A stretch of 64,000 nt of DNA, from NCBI GenBank assembly GCA_903903985.1, contig CAIVAT010000034.1, forward strand, positions 62,001 through 126,000. The letters run 5' to 3'. Position numbers and translations under genes: made by a program. This DNA comes from an uncultured Bacteroidales bacterium. GTDB lineage: Bacteria; Bacteroidota; Bacteroidia; Bacteroidales; FEN-979. Under the pieces are notes generated by a model. It saw only the letters and a list, made by a program, of their open reading frames with translations. It searched no databases and was not told the DNA's origin. Of the stretch, positions 30,608 to 40,376 are shown piece after piece (the stretch's first letter is position 1; every line of letters begins with the position of its first letter).

Positions 30608-31525
30608 ATGATGAAAGATCTCTCCATAAATATCGCAGGTCTCCATTTCAAAAACCCGGTCACCACCGCATCCGGTACTTTTGGATATGGCGATGAGTTC
30701 CTTGATTTTATTGACCCGGGAAAGCTTGGCGGGATTTTTGTCAAAGCCGTGACCGGTAAAAACCGGGAAGGCAATGCCTATCCACGCATGGCTGAAACAG
30801 CCTCAGGCATGCTGAATTCCGTCGGTTTGCAAAACAAAGGCATTGATCATTTCTGCCGTGAAATCTATCCGAAAATCAGGAATTTCAACACAAATGTCAT
30901 TGTCAACGTTTCTGGTTCCACGATTGAAGAATATATTGAGGTGGCCGAAAAGATCAACGATCTTGATGATATTCCAGCCATAGAATTAAACATCTCATGC
31001 CCAAATGTCAAGTTGGGGGGCATGGCTTTTGGCACCGTCCCCGACATGGCTACCGAAGTAACCGCAGAAGTGCGCAAAGTGTATAAGAAGGTGTTGATGG
31101 TAAAACTTTCCCCCAATGTCACCAGCATCACCGACCTGGCCAAGGCGGTAGTTGATGGCGGCGCCGATGCGATCACCCTCATCAATACTTTGCTGGGAAT
31201 GGCCATTGATGCCGAGAAACGACGACCGGTGTTGTCGACCATCACCGGGGGCCTGTCGGGCCCTGCCATTAAACCCATTGCCCTGCGCATGGTCTGGCAG
31301 GTTCATAAAGCGGTGCATATACCTGTCATTGGGCTTGGCGGCATCATGAATGCAACCGATGCCATCGAATTTATTCTTGCGGGAGCCTCTGCCATACAGG
31401 TTGGCACTGCAAACTTTATCGACCCGACTGTCTCTTTAAAAATCGTGGATGGCATAGATTCCTATATGGAAAGGCATAAGATCAAATTGGTTTCTGACCT
31501 GGTGGGCGCACTGAGGACGGAATAA
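30608..31525 (+). CDS. pyrD: Dihydroorotate dehydrogenase, catalytic subunit (class 1B)
   Basis: [90 protein letters not shown]. Confidence 0.95.
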   Translation: MMKDLSINIAGLHFKNPVTTASGTFGYGDEFLDFIDPGKLGGIFVKAVTGKNREGNAYPRMAETASGMLNSVGLQNKGIDHFCREIYPKIRNFNTNVIVNVSGSTIEEYIEVAEKINDLDDIPAIELNISCPNVKLGGMAFGTVPDMATEVTAEVRKVYKKVLMVKLSPNVTSITDLAKAVVDGGADAITLINTLLGMAIDAEKRRPVLSTITGGLSGPAIKPIALRMVWQVHKAVHIPVIGLGGIMNATDAIEFILAGASAIQVGTANFIDPTVSLKIVDGIDSYMERHKIKLVSDLVGALRTE

Positions 31526-31597
31526 ATCCTCATCGATTTACGATTTTCTAATTCGTTTTTAATCAAGCGTTTAACATACAATTAATCCATCCGGGTA

Positions 31598-34174
31598 ATG
31601 AAAAATCTCCTGCCGAAAATATCCATTGTGCTTGCATTGACTGCATTGGTTGCATTGACTGCATTGGTTGCATTGACTGCATTGCTTGCATTTCGTCCAT
31701 TGTCTCCATCGCATCCAGGCAAACTTACGGCGGCCAGGTGGGTAAAACCCTCCCTTGAGCCCAACGACTGGATGGCCATGCAGCGCATGTACCCTTATGA
31801 CCGGATCAGGCCTTCCTCCATCCAGGCGGCTATGAGACAGACAAAAATCCTGATGGACAAGGCTCCTGTCGACGATAATCCCTGGGTATTTACCGGGCCC
31901 GACAACATCGGGGGGCGCATCACAGATATTGAATCACCTGCAGGTAATTCTTCCATCATCTATATCGGTGCCTCCACAGGCGGAATCCTTAAAACGACTG
32001 ATCGGGGTGTCACCTGGACCAATCTTTTCACAGATGTTCCGGTCATTTCGGTTGGCGACATCGCTATCGATCCCAACAACTCCAACGTACTTTACTGTGG
32101 TACAGGAGAGGCCAATTCCTCCAGCTTCAGTTTCCTCGGCAACGGAGTTTACAAATCCACGGATGCCGGTGCATCCTGGCATCAAATGGGACTTTCAAAC
32201 TCCGCATATATTGGCAGGGTTTTGGTGGATTATTCCAACGATCTGCGGGTATTTGTTGCAGCATGCGGCAATCTCTTTTCTACCAGCGATGAACGTGGAA
32301 TTTATCGCAGCATTGACGGAGGCCAGAACTGGGAACGGGTCTTATACCTCAATGATTCGACTTCCGCCATCGATATAGTGCAACACCCGACCAATCCGCT
32401 GATCCTTTATGCCTCCATGTGGGAGCGGATCCGTGGACTGACAACCCGTCAATCGTTCGGTGAATCGTCCGGTATCTGGAAAAGCACGGATGGCGGTACT
32501 TCATGGAGTGAAATGACAAATGGTGTTCCAACCGGTAGTAACGTTGGACGGATCGGCATCGCCATCGCAAATTCCAACCCCGACATCCTGTATGCATTTT
32601 ACGACCTCGCCAATAATGATGTAGCCGTTTATAAATCGGTCAATGCCGGCCAATCATGGACCCGCACGAACGATGGCGCCTTATTTGGCATGAACAGCAA
32701 TTTCGGGTGGTACTTCGGACAGGTGCGGGTCGACCCGGCAGATGCCAACCGGGTATTCGTCATGGGTGTTTCCATGTTCCGTACCGAAGATGGGGGAAGC
32801 AGTTGGACGGATAACTCATCCTGGGATCTTCATGTTGACCATCATGCCATGTTTTTCACAGGATCAGGCAACACGGTCTATGAAGGAAATGACGGTGGTT
32901 TCTATGTCAGCGAAAACAACGGAATCCTTTGGTACAAAATCAACAACCTGCCGCTGACCCAGTTTTATGCCATCGATATTGATTATAAAAACCCCGAACG
33001 CATTTATGGAGGCACGCAGGACAACAACACCATCCGCACGCAAACCGGCGGGACCAGTGACTGGGAACCCATCCTGGGTGGTGACGGAATGTATACCCTG
33101 GTGGATTACACCGATCCTTCAACCATTTATGCCGAATACCAGTGGGGCAACCTTTACCGGTCGGATGATGGGGGATCTACCATGAATTATATTGCCGGAC
33201 CTATGTCGGGCGACCGGGTTAACTGGTCGGCGCCCCTGGCCATGCATCCTGTAAATCCATCCGTGCTCTATTTTGGAACTTACCGGGTATGGAAATCGAC
33301 CGACCGGGGAAATTCATGGCAGGCAGTGAGCGGTGACCTCACCGCCGGGATCAACCAATACTTTTATTCCATTACCACAATCACAGTTTCTACGGTTGAT
33401 CCATCCATCGTGATTGCCGGCACGGGCGACGGGAAGGTGCATGTTTCAACAAATGATGGCCAATCCTGGCAGGATATCTCCGCGGGACTGCCAAACCGAT
33501 GGGTTACAAAGGTTGCAGCCGACCCCTTCAATGCACAAACCATATATGTCACCCTTTCGGGTTTCCGCTGGGATGAACCCCTTCCGCATGTATTCAAGTC
33601 TACCAACCTGGGAATGTCCTGGACCAACATCACCGGCAACCTGCCCGAATTCCCGGTGAACGACATCGCCCTTGACCCCGATCTTCCGGGGAGGGTCATC
33701 GTGGCTACCGATGCGGGCGTTTATGGGACCACGAACGACGGACAATATTGGTACTGGATATGGGATGGCCTTCCGGCAGTGCCAGTGTATGCCCTTAAAA
33801 TTCATGCCCCCAGCCGTACCATTGTTGCCGGCACTTACGGGCTGTCTTCTTACAGAGCATCACTGAATAATCTGATGACCGGAGTACCTTCACAGCCCGG
33901 GTCGGTAACCCTGAACCTTACAGCAAATCCAAACCCGGTTGAAACCAGTACAACATTGAAATTCTATTTACCTGGTGATGACAGACTCGTCGTCAAAGCA
34001 TACGGAATGAACGGTAACCTTGTTCAGCAGATATTTTCAGGAACCCTTCACGCGGGAAGGCAGGAAATTACCTGGAGCCCCGGAAAAACACCCGGTGATA
34101 TACCTGCCGGGGTTTATCTTGTCAAAATCGAAGGAAAGCAGTATTCAGCAGCCACGAAAATTGTGAAATACTGA
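31598..34174 (+). CDS. Secreted BNR/sortilin-like beta-propeller protein with C-terminal T9SS sorting domain
   Basis: Repeated GIYRSIDGGQNWERV / GIWKSTDGGTSWSEM / VYKSVNAGQSW motifs; C-terminus LTANPNPVETSTTLKFYL...IPAGVYLVKIEGKQYSAATKIVKY. Confidence 0.9.
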   Translation: MKNLLPKISIVLALTALVALTALVALTALLAFRPLSPSHPGKLTAARWVKPSLEPNDWMAMQRMYPYDRIRPSSIQAAMRQTKILMDKAPVDDNPWVFTGPDNIGGRITDIESPAGNSSIIYIGASTGGILKTTDRGVTWTNLFTDVPVISVGDIAIDPNNSNVLYCGTGEANSSSFSFLGNGVYKSTDAGASWHQMGLSNSAYIGRVLVDYSNDLRVFVAACGNLFSTSDERGIYRSIDGGQNWERVLYLNDSTSAIDIVQHPTNPLILYASMWERIRGLTTRQSFGESSGIWKSTDGGTSWSEMTNGVPTGSNVGRIGIAIANSNPDILYAFYDLANNDVAVYKSVNAGQSWTRTNDGALFGMNSNFGWYFGQVRVDPADANRVFVMGVSMFRTEDGGSSWTDNSSWDLHVDHHAMFFTGSGNTVYEGNDGGFYVSENNGILWYKINNLPLTQFYAIDIDYKNPERIYGGTQDNNTIRTQTGGTSDWEPILGGDGMYTLVDYTDPSTIYAEYQWGNLYRSDDGGSTMNYIAGPMSGDRVNWSAPLAMHPVNPSVLYFGTYRVWKSTDRGNSWQAVSGDLTAGINQYFYSITTITVSTVDPSIVIAGTGDGKVHVSTNDGQSWQDISAGLPNRWVTKVAADPFNAQTIYVTLSGFRWDEPLPHVFKSTNLGMSWTNITGNLPEFPVNDIALDPDLPGRVIVATDAGVYGTTNDGQYWYWIWDGLPAVPVYALKIHAPSRTIVAGTYGLSSYRASLNNLMTGVPSQPGSVTLNLTANPNPVETSTTLKFYLPGDDRLVVKAYGMNGNLVQQIFSGTLHAGRQEITWSPGKTPGDIPAGVYLVKIEGKQYSAATKIVKY
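31633..31690 (+). repeat. Coding tandem repeat (9-nt units, 18-nt higher-order unit) in the signal-peptide hydrophobic core
   Basis: tgcattgac tgcattggt tgcattgac tgcattggt tgcattgac tgcattgct tgcatt, encoding ALTALVALTALVALTALLA. Confidence 0.9.
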
Positions 34175-34217
34175 CAGGAGCAATGAGCAAAATCAGAACC
34201 AATGAACAGTAACCGGG

Positions 34218-36452
34218 TTACTTATTTGCCTGGGAGTAATAACCACCATAAACAAATTGACAGCATGCCTGGATGGAGATATTTGGATTCACGGCTGCGC
34301 AATTGAGTGACTGGTAATAGTACTGTACTCCCGGCGTATAAGCAGTTCCGGCAGCCAGTTTTGTTTTACTAATCCCGAATCCGCTTTTCGTGCTGTTTGC
34401 ACAGTTTGTCCAGGTGTGATTCACTACATCTGACCCGATGGAGTTAATATTCCATTGGGATTCGAAGGGGTTGATATTGGAAGAGCATTTGCCATGTGTA
34501 TAGTTCGTGCCAATGTTAACGGTAATAAAAGTGCTTGCATTTCCCGCTCCATATGAAACGTTATAACACCCCCAGTGCTGAAGCTCAAGGGTGCCGCCAA
34601 CCACTTCAGTACCAGTCGTCAATGAGGTATAGTTGCCATCGGCGACTACATTGTAGTATTTGGTGCTGGTGGTAGTTCCCGACATCGTCATGTAACCCGC
34701 TTTGCTATTTGGGTTTTGAAAATACCTGCTGGTGTCTGTCTGACTTGAAACTTTGTAACTGGAATTGGTGGTCCCGGCGAAGGGGATTGCTATCTTGTTA
34801 TCCGGTGAGTTTTGACCCAGCAGGTAATAATTGAAGGTACTGAAATCAAAATAGGGCGGAACTTTTTTCCAATACCCGGTTTCATGGGTGATGAAGAGCG
34901 TGCCCCATCGCCAGACCGCAGAAAAATAGGCAAATTCAATGAAACAGGCTGACGTACTGTCTGTTGAAGTTTGGGATGGGTTTTCAGGGTTGTACCAGAG
35001 CGGAGTAACGTACCCACAAATGGAGTTATAAAACACCCAGGGCGGATTCTGAATAAACGTCTGTTGTTTTGTGGTAGGCCATACCTGGTCCCTTACCCCC
35101 ATGGTTCCAAAACGATAGATATACCAGTTATTATCAGGGTGACAGGTTTGACTGACATCCCAGTAGGTGTATGGCAACACGCTGGCAACAGTCGCAGCCT
35201 TTGCGCTGATGGTCTTTCCGTATACATTAACAACAAGGGGTGTCGTTGCATTTCCTCCATACATGCTGGGAGTAAGAATATGCCCGCACATTACCGGGAA
35301 TGGCAGGTCGAATGCATCATACAGCAGATTTGCCACAAACTGTGACCGCGCCAAAACGTTGATAAAAACAACATCCGGCGCAAGGCCCGCATTGGCATAC
35401 TGCATGTCACTTTTAAACCGGGTTGAGTCCCTGTAATCGTTGGTATTTGCAACCAGGTAGTCGACTGTCGAAAGGAAAGTACTGACCTCTGCAACAATGG
35501 CAGTCTGAAAATTCCCATGCCAGAAATTTGAATCATATTGGAGTTTCCCGGTTGAATCAATAACATTGCAGGCGTTTATCATAATGGTGGCAGCCTGAAA
35601 CTGGTAGTTGACCACGGTCATAAAGTAGTTTTCCAGGATTCTATAGGCCCTCATTGCATCAGCCGAATCGTTTACCTTTCCGTTGCATTTTCCGATCAAA
35701 GACTTTGCATAGGTCATTAATCCGCCTGAAAGAGTATCTCCAAGCGGTACTTTCAAATAATTTTCCATTGTTGTGATGCATAGTGACAGGTTTATCCCGC
35801 CATTGGTACCCGCATAAACGGCTGTGGCATAATCGTACATACCAGCCTTATTGGTACTCATTTGCAGTATCAGATCGGAATTTGTAGGATTTTGCTGCCA
35901 GGCGGCCGCAGTTTGTGAATAATTCAAAAACTCGTTTGATAACCCGGGACCCATTGCGGTTTGAATCTTACTGATTTCCTGGCCAATATACATGCTGGTT
36001 AAATAGGAGCCAAGGTCGGCGATCTGGATATCCAGGCTGCTGGCCATGCTTTGAACATCGTTATTCAAGGAAGTGATCTGGCCGGTCAGATTGCTAAATC
36101 CATCATTCATGTTTTGAAATTGCTGTACAGTCCAATTATAATTATAAATGCCCCACAACATTCCTCCCAGGTCCGATAATGGATCAAACGGGTCATCCCC
36201 GCTGACTAATCCTTTCCCAACCTTGTGAATAATGGAGCCTGGGAAAAGACGCTGACTTGCGATTTCCTCATCAGACATGATATGCAACATCCTGTTAACG
36301 AACACGTTGGGCGTGGCCGGTGTGACTGGGCCCGGTGGTGGTACCGGAATGTAATCTGAGTCCTGCTTCCTGCAGGAAGCGACGACAATCACGATCAGCG
36401 CCAGCAGCAGGGCCGTTGGCATGATTTTCGAGAATAGATTTTGTGTTTTCAT
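34218..36452 (-). CDS. Predicted lipoprotein of unknown function (744 aa)
   Basis: LLALIVIVVASCRKQ lipobox; helical N-terminal half; Cys-containing C-terminus (SLNCAAVNPNISIQACCQF). Confidence 0.6.
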   Translation of the reverse strand: MKTQNLFSKIMPTALLLALIVIVVASCRKQDSDYIPVPPPGPVTPATPNVFVNRMLHIMSDEEIASQRLFPGSIIHKVGKGLVSGDDPFDPLSDLGGMLWGIYNYNWTVQQFQNMNDGFSNLTGQITSLNNDVQSMASSLDIQIADLGSYLTSMYIGQEISKIQTAMGPGLSNEFLNYSQTAAAWQQNPTNSDLILQMSTNKAGMYDYATAVYAGTNGGINLSLCITTMENYLKVPLGDTLSGGLMTYAKSLIGKCNGKVNDSADAMRAYRILENYFMTVVNYQFQAATIMINACNVIDSTGKLQYDSNFWHGNFQTAIVAEVSTFLSTVDYLVANTNDYRDSTRFKSDMQYANAGLAPDVVFINVLARSQFVANLLYDAFDLPFPVMCGHILTPSMYGGNATTPLVVNVYGKTISAKAATVASVLPYTYWDVSQTCHPDNNWYIYRFGTMGVRDQVWPTTKQQTFIQNPPWVFYNSICGYVTPLWYNPENPSQTSTDSTSACFIEFAYFSAVWRWGTLFITHETGYWKKVPPYFDFSTFNYYLLGQNSPDNKIAIPFAGTTNSSYKVSSQTDTSRYFQNPNSKAGYMTMSGTTTSTKYYNVVADGNYTSLTTGTEVVGGTLELQHWGCYNVSYGAGNASTFITVNIGTNYTHGKCSSNINPFESQWNINSIGSDVVNHTWTNCANSTKSGFGISKTKLAAGTAYTPGVQYYYQSLNCAAVNPNISIQACCQFVYGGYYSQANK

Positions 36453-36712
36453 CGTTTAGGGTAAGTTGTGTTACAGATTCTTTGAATAATGAGGTTAGGA
36501 TATACCCGGGCCGTTTTTAAAAACTGGTTTCTACCAGGTGCATTGTTTATCCCGAAATTGGCAATTGCGCGACAGGCAAAAATACTGTCACTGGTATTTC
36601 GTTTTAAAAGTAGGGGAAGAAGGTGGTTTTCCTCGTAAGGAATACTATAATTCTCTGTAAGATAAAGGCTGATATTCGTGTAAGTGTTTACCCTACACCA
36701 CGGAAAAAATAA

Positions 36713-38117
36713 TCAAAGATTGCATCCGGCAAGTTTCCACTTGTCATTTGCACCGTCGCTTTTGATCAGGAAATAGGCCTCCCTGTTATAAATTTGAATT
36801 TTTTCAGGAAAGGGGAAAGGCAACACAGTACCTTCCTGCAGCTTCCCGGTTTCAAGATTGATTTTTTGGATTTTGACCATCCCGTTTCTAAAGAACGTCG
36901 TGTAAACCCCATGTGAATATTCATCAACCAGGATTTTGCGGCCCCCACCGCCAACCAATATTCAATAACTGATTGGAACTGGCCGGGAGCGCCTTCGATG
37001 CTGTTTCCTGATGAAAGGTTACGGGGACTGTGTTAATGACTTTTCCATTTTCATTCATCAGTTCCAGGTAATTACCAGGAAAATTGAAAAATGCAATCGT
37101 GTTTTCTCCCGTTTTTATAACCGGAAAAACCAGCCTGTAAAATTCAAACTCATGGGCCCTCTCCTCGTTCACTTCGTAAAATTGACCGGGGCTTTCCCCT
37201 CTCGAAAAATCAAAGGCAGGAGTTGTATAAAATTCGTCCTCACGATCCGTCATAAAGTAGTGCTGGGGAGGAACAGTGGCATTCCACTTTTGATAGTATG
37301 TTTGATCATCAATATATTCAGCTATTTTTTTTTCATCAAAGTGCTTCCGGATATATTTTTTACCAGCGCCCTGTTCGTAGAATCCAATGGCTGTCCCAAA
37401 TCCATTCGCAAGGTCTTCCTGGAAATACAACCGGTCTGACATTTTAAAAATAAACGGTTCGACAAGCCTTGATAAAGAATCGACTGTTGTTTTATGTAAA
37501 AACTCTATCCTGTTCTCTTTTCTATTGAAAAAGACCTGATAGGCGTTACCCGCCCTGGAGAAGTAATGGACATTGGCAAGGAAGTCCTTAAAAAGTGAAA
37601 CGGGTGGGATTTCAGGTAATTTTGAAATTGCCAGGGTGTCTCCGATCAGGTTAAGTAAAACAAGTTCAGATCGTTTTAGCTGATATCGAAAAACAAGCAA
37701 CAGGATGTTGCCATCCATCAATTCATAATCGAGGACTGAATAGTTCTTATCTTTAAACAGGTAGGAATATTTTACAGCGGAAATGTCGACTTCCCGCAGC
37801 GGATACGATTTTGGAGTTAATGAAAATTCAACCGGGGTTTGGGGAACCTCCAGTACATCATAATATGCATTTTCATATCCGACACACGTGATGACCAGTG
37901 AAGCGGGAACTTTAGTTATTCGTAATGAAAAAAAACCAAATTTATCCGTTGACGTTCCGTTGTTTGTTCCATGTACTTTTATATTAACATCATGAACCGG
38001 CTTCAGGGTGCGTTCATCCTTAACAATCCCTTTAAAAAGATTTGTCTGAGAAAAAAGATTACCATGAAGGAAGAGAAAAAAGAGTGTTAAAAACCAGATT
38101 AAATTTCTCATTAACAA
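36713..38117 (-). CDS. Carboxypeptidase-like regulatory-domain protein, paralog of the next gene; frameshifted near the C-terminus
   Basis: FKGIVKDERTLKPVHDVNIKVHGTNNGTSTDKFGFFSL. ORF 36924..38117 ends NIGWRWGPQNPG* while the paralog's C-terminal sequence continues in another frame (RKILVDEYSHGVYTTFFRNGMVKIQKINLETG...DKWKLAGCNL). Confidence 0.7.
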
Positions 38118-38120
38118 TTG

Positions 38121-39470
38121 CTATAGCTTAACCCTGGCCAGTTTCCATTTATCTGATACTCCGGTCCCTTTATAAAGGAAATATGCATCTCCCTTGTAAA
38201 TCCTGATTTTTTCAGGTAAGGGCAGAGGTAAATCGTAACTCCTGGTCAAACAACCGGTTTCCAGGTCAATCTTCCTGATCTGGGCCATCCCGTTTTTCCA
38301 AAACACCGCATAGACATTCCGGTAATACTCATCCACCAGTATTTTACCATGCCATTTCCAGTCGTTGACAGGGACAATGGCTGAAATCATGGAGGCGAGC
38401 AGGTTTTCGTCAGGGTCCTTGTGGAAAGAGATTGGGACGGTCCGATACACCTTTCCCGCCGGGTCCATCAACTCGATCACATCTTCTGAAAAGTTAAAAA
38501 CAGCCATGTTGCTTTCTCCAAGTTTCACCACGGGGGCGTTGATCTTTTTGTAATTAAAAAGAATATTCGCCCGGATGTCGTCGCCGCTGACACTGGCAGG
38601 GCTTGTTTCCGGCAACTGGCTGTTCCAGAGGGAATAAAACTTAAAGTCATCGTAGAGGTTTTTGCGGGTGGTTTCTCCTGAAAAATAGCGGATATACTCC
38701 TTATGATGGTCCTTATCGTAGTACCCGATGTTTTTCCCCAATCCATCAGGGGTATACTCCTCGAAATAAACACGACCGGCTGATGCGAAGAGAAATGGCT
38801 GGGCCATCATTCTCAGTGAATCATAGGTAGTCTGATACATGAACCCAAGTTGTTTCAGGGAATCGTTATAATAGCACTGAAATGCCTTTCCCCTGCTGGA
38901 GATGTAATGAACATGGCCAAGGAAATCATTGTACAGGAGCCTGGGTTTCAATTCGGGAACCGGTGAGATGGAAATCGTATCCCCTGCAAGGGTGAGCAGT
39001 ACAAGTTCAGACCGTTTCAGCTGGTACCGGAAAATGAGCAAAAGCAGGTTGTCATCCATGATTTCGTAATCAAGAACAGAATAATCCATATCCTTGAAAA
39101 CATACCTGAATTTTGTTGCAGGAATCTCCACCTCTTTAAGGCCATATACCCTGGGGCGCATGATCATTTCAAGAGGTTTCAGGGAAACTTTCGCGATGTC
39201 GTAATAAACAGTCTCGTAGCCAATACAGGACAGGGTGACCGACGCCGGAATTTTTTCCAGGATCAGCGAGAAGCGGCCCTGCTTATCGGTAACGGCACCC
39301 CGGGTTGTTCCGTTTACTTTTATGTTGACATCCCCGATGGGTGTTTGGGTAATTTCATCTTTTACTGTACCGGTTATCCTGGTATTTTGTGTATAGCAAG
39401 ATGTTCCCGGGAGAAAGGAGAAAAAGACCAACTGCAGTGTTAATATCCTGGTGAGCAGGGATGATTGCAT
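38121..39470 (-). CDS. Carboxypeptidase-like regulatory-domain protein (intact paralog)
   Basis: RITGTVKDEITQTPIGDVNIKVNGTTRGAVTDKQGRFSLIL; colinear along its length with the gene at 36713..38117. Confidence 0.8.
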   Translation of the reverse strand: MQSSLLTRILTLQLVFFSFLPGTSCYTQNTRITGTVKDEITQTPIGDVNIKVNGTTRGAVTDKQGRFSLILEKIPASVTLSCIGYETVYYDIAKVSLKPLEMIMRPRVYGLKEVEIPATKFRYVFKDMDYSVLDYEIMDDNLLLLIFRYQLKRSELVLLTLAGDTISISPVPELKPRLLYNDFLGHVHYISSRGKAFQCYYNDSLKQLGFMYQTTYDSLRMMAQPFLFASAGRVYFEEYTPDGLGKNIGYYDKDHHKEYIRYFSGETTRKNLYDDFKFYSLWNSQLPETSPASVSGDDIRANILFNYKKINAPVVKLGESNMAVFNFSEDVIELMDPAGKVYRTVPISFHKDPDENLLASMISAIVPVNDWKWHGKILVDEYYRNVYAVFWKNGMAQIRKIDLETGCLTRSYDLPLPLPEKIRIYKGDAYFLYKGTGVSDKWKLARVKL

Positions 39471-39571
39471 CTTGTTTCCTGATAAAAACAGTACCCTGTA
39501 ATTATGTTATCGGTTAAGCCATTAACAAACCATCAGGTAAAGATACTCAAATATTTGCGAAAACACTCCGC

Positions 39572-40276
39572 TCATCTTTCAGCTGCTTTTGAATTCACAC
39601 TTTTAAAGAGGTAAGCGAGGCCGATCTCAAAATCCATGTTCAGCATTTTAACCTGGTCTGATCCCCAGGCTTTTGAAATGGAAGTGAGGTTCATGCTGAA
39701 ACTATATTCAAAAACGAAATGGAGGGTTTTATAAACGGGAAATTCAATGCCAAGCCCCGGTGATATTCCGAATTCAAATGCAGGGTAATAATCTTTTGCG
39801 CTGCCATTCAACGTGTCTGTTCTTGTAATCGGCGGAAGGCCCATTTGCCAGGAATCAATTATTCCGGTGCAGGATGAATGGATCATCGTCCCGAAATAAA
39901 TTCCGGGATAAATGAAAAATTTTACCTTTGAGCCCACGACAAATTGTGGTTGCAATTGCAAAAGGATCTGGCCGATTCTATAATCCACATCGACATGCGT
40001 ATTGCCACCCAGTCCTCCGAAATTCGAGTTTACACCAAACGACCGGTTTACATATTGAATTTCGATGCCCAGGTTGAACACGTGTTCCGTCCGTTGCCTG
40101 ATGGATCCTGCAATCATGAATGAATTATTGGGATAATCGTACTTTGCTCTGAAATGGCCCTCTTCCGGTTGCGTGAACCAGAAATAGTCGTACCCGGCTT
40201 TTATGCCGATTTGTACCTGTCCGGCCGAAAGCATTGGAATGCCAAGCAGCATGAACCCTATACAAATCCATTTCAT
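39572..40276 (-). CDS. Outer-membrane beta-barrel (porin-family) protein
   Basis: Signal peptide; GIKAGYDYFWF; alternating beta-strand pattern; C-terminal LNMDFEIGLAYLF. Confidence 0.65.
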   Translation of the reverse strand: MKWICIGFMLLGIPMLSAGQVQIGIKAGYDYFWFTQPEEGHFRAKYDYPNNSFMIAGSIRQRTEHVFNLGIEIQYVNRSFGVNSNFGGLGGNTHVDVDYRIGQILLQLQPQFVVGSKVKFFIYPGIYFGTMIHSSCTGIIDSWQMGLPPITRTDTLNGSAKDYYPAFEFGISPGLGIEFPVYKTLHFVFEYSFSMNLTSISKAWGSDQVKMLNMDFEIGLAYLFKSVNSKAAER

Positions 40277-40306
40277 ATGATTAAAGCTAAATGAATGAGT
40301 CCAACC

Positions 40307-40357
40307 ACCTCAACCCCGTCCCCTTCTCCTTCAGGAGAAAGGGTGCAGGGGATGAGG
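40307..40357. repeat. Intergenic palindromic repeat, copy 2
   Basis: acctcaaccccgtccccttctccttcaggagaaagggtgcaggggatgagg, same architecture as 28162-28235. Confidence 0.7.
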
Positions 40358-40376
40358 CAATCAAAATCAACAATCA

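Noticed and set aside
31582-31788. Minus-strand ORF with NAVNATNAVNAT repeats
   Set aside because: Antisense of the signal-peptide repeat in the BNR protein gene; no independent support.
36939-36951. Programmed +1 frameshift in the paralog
   Set aside because: The intact paralog encodes the same C-terminus in one frame and the break sits at a G5 run, so a one-base insertion or sequencing error is the simpler explanation.
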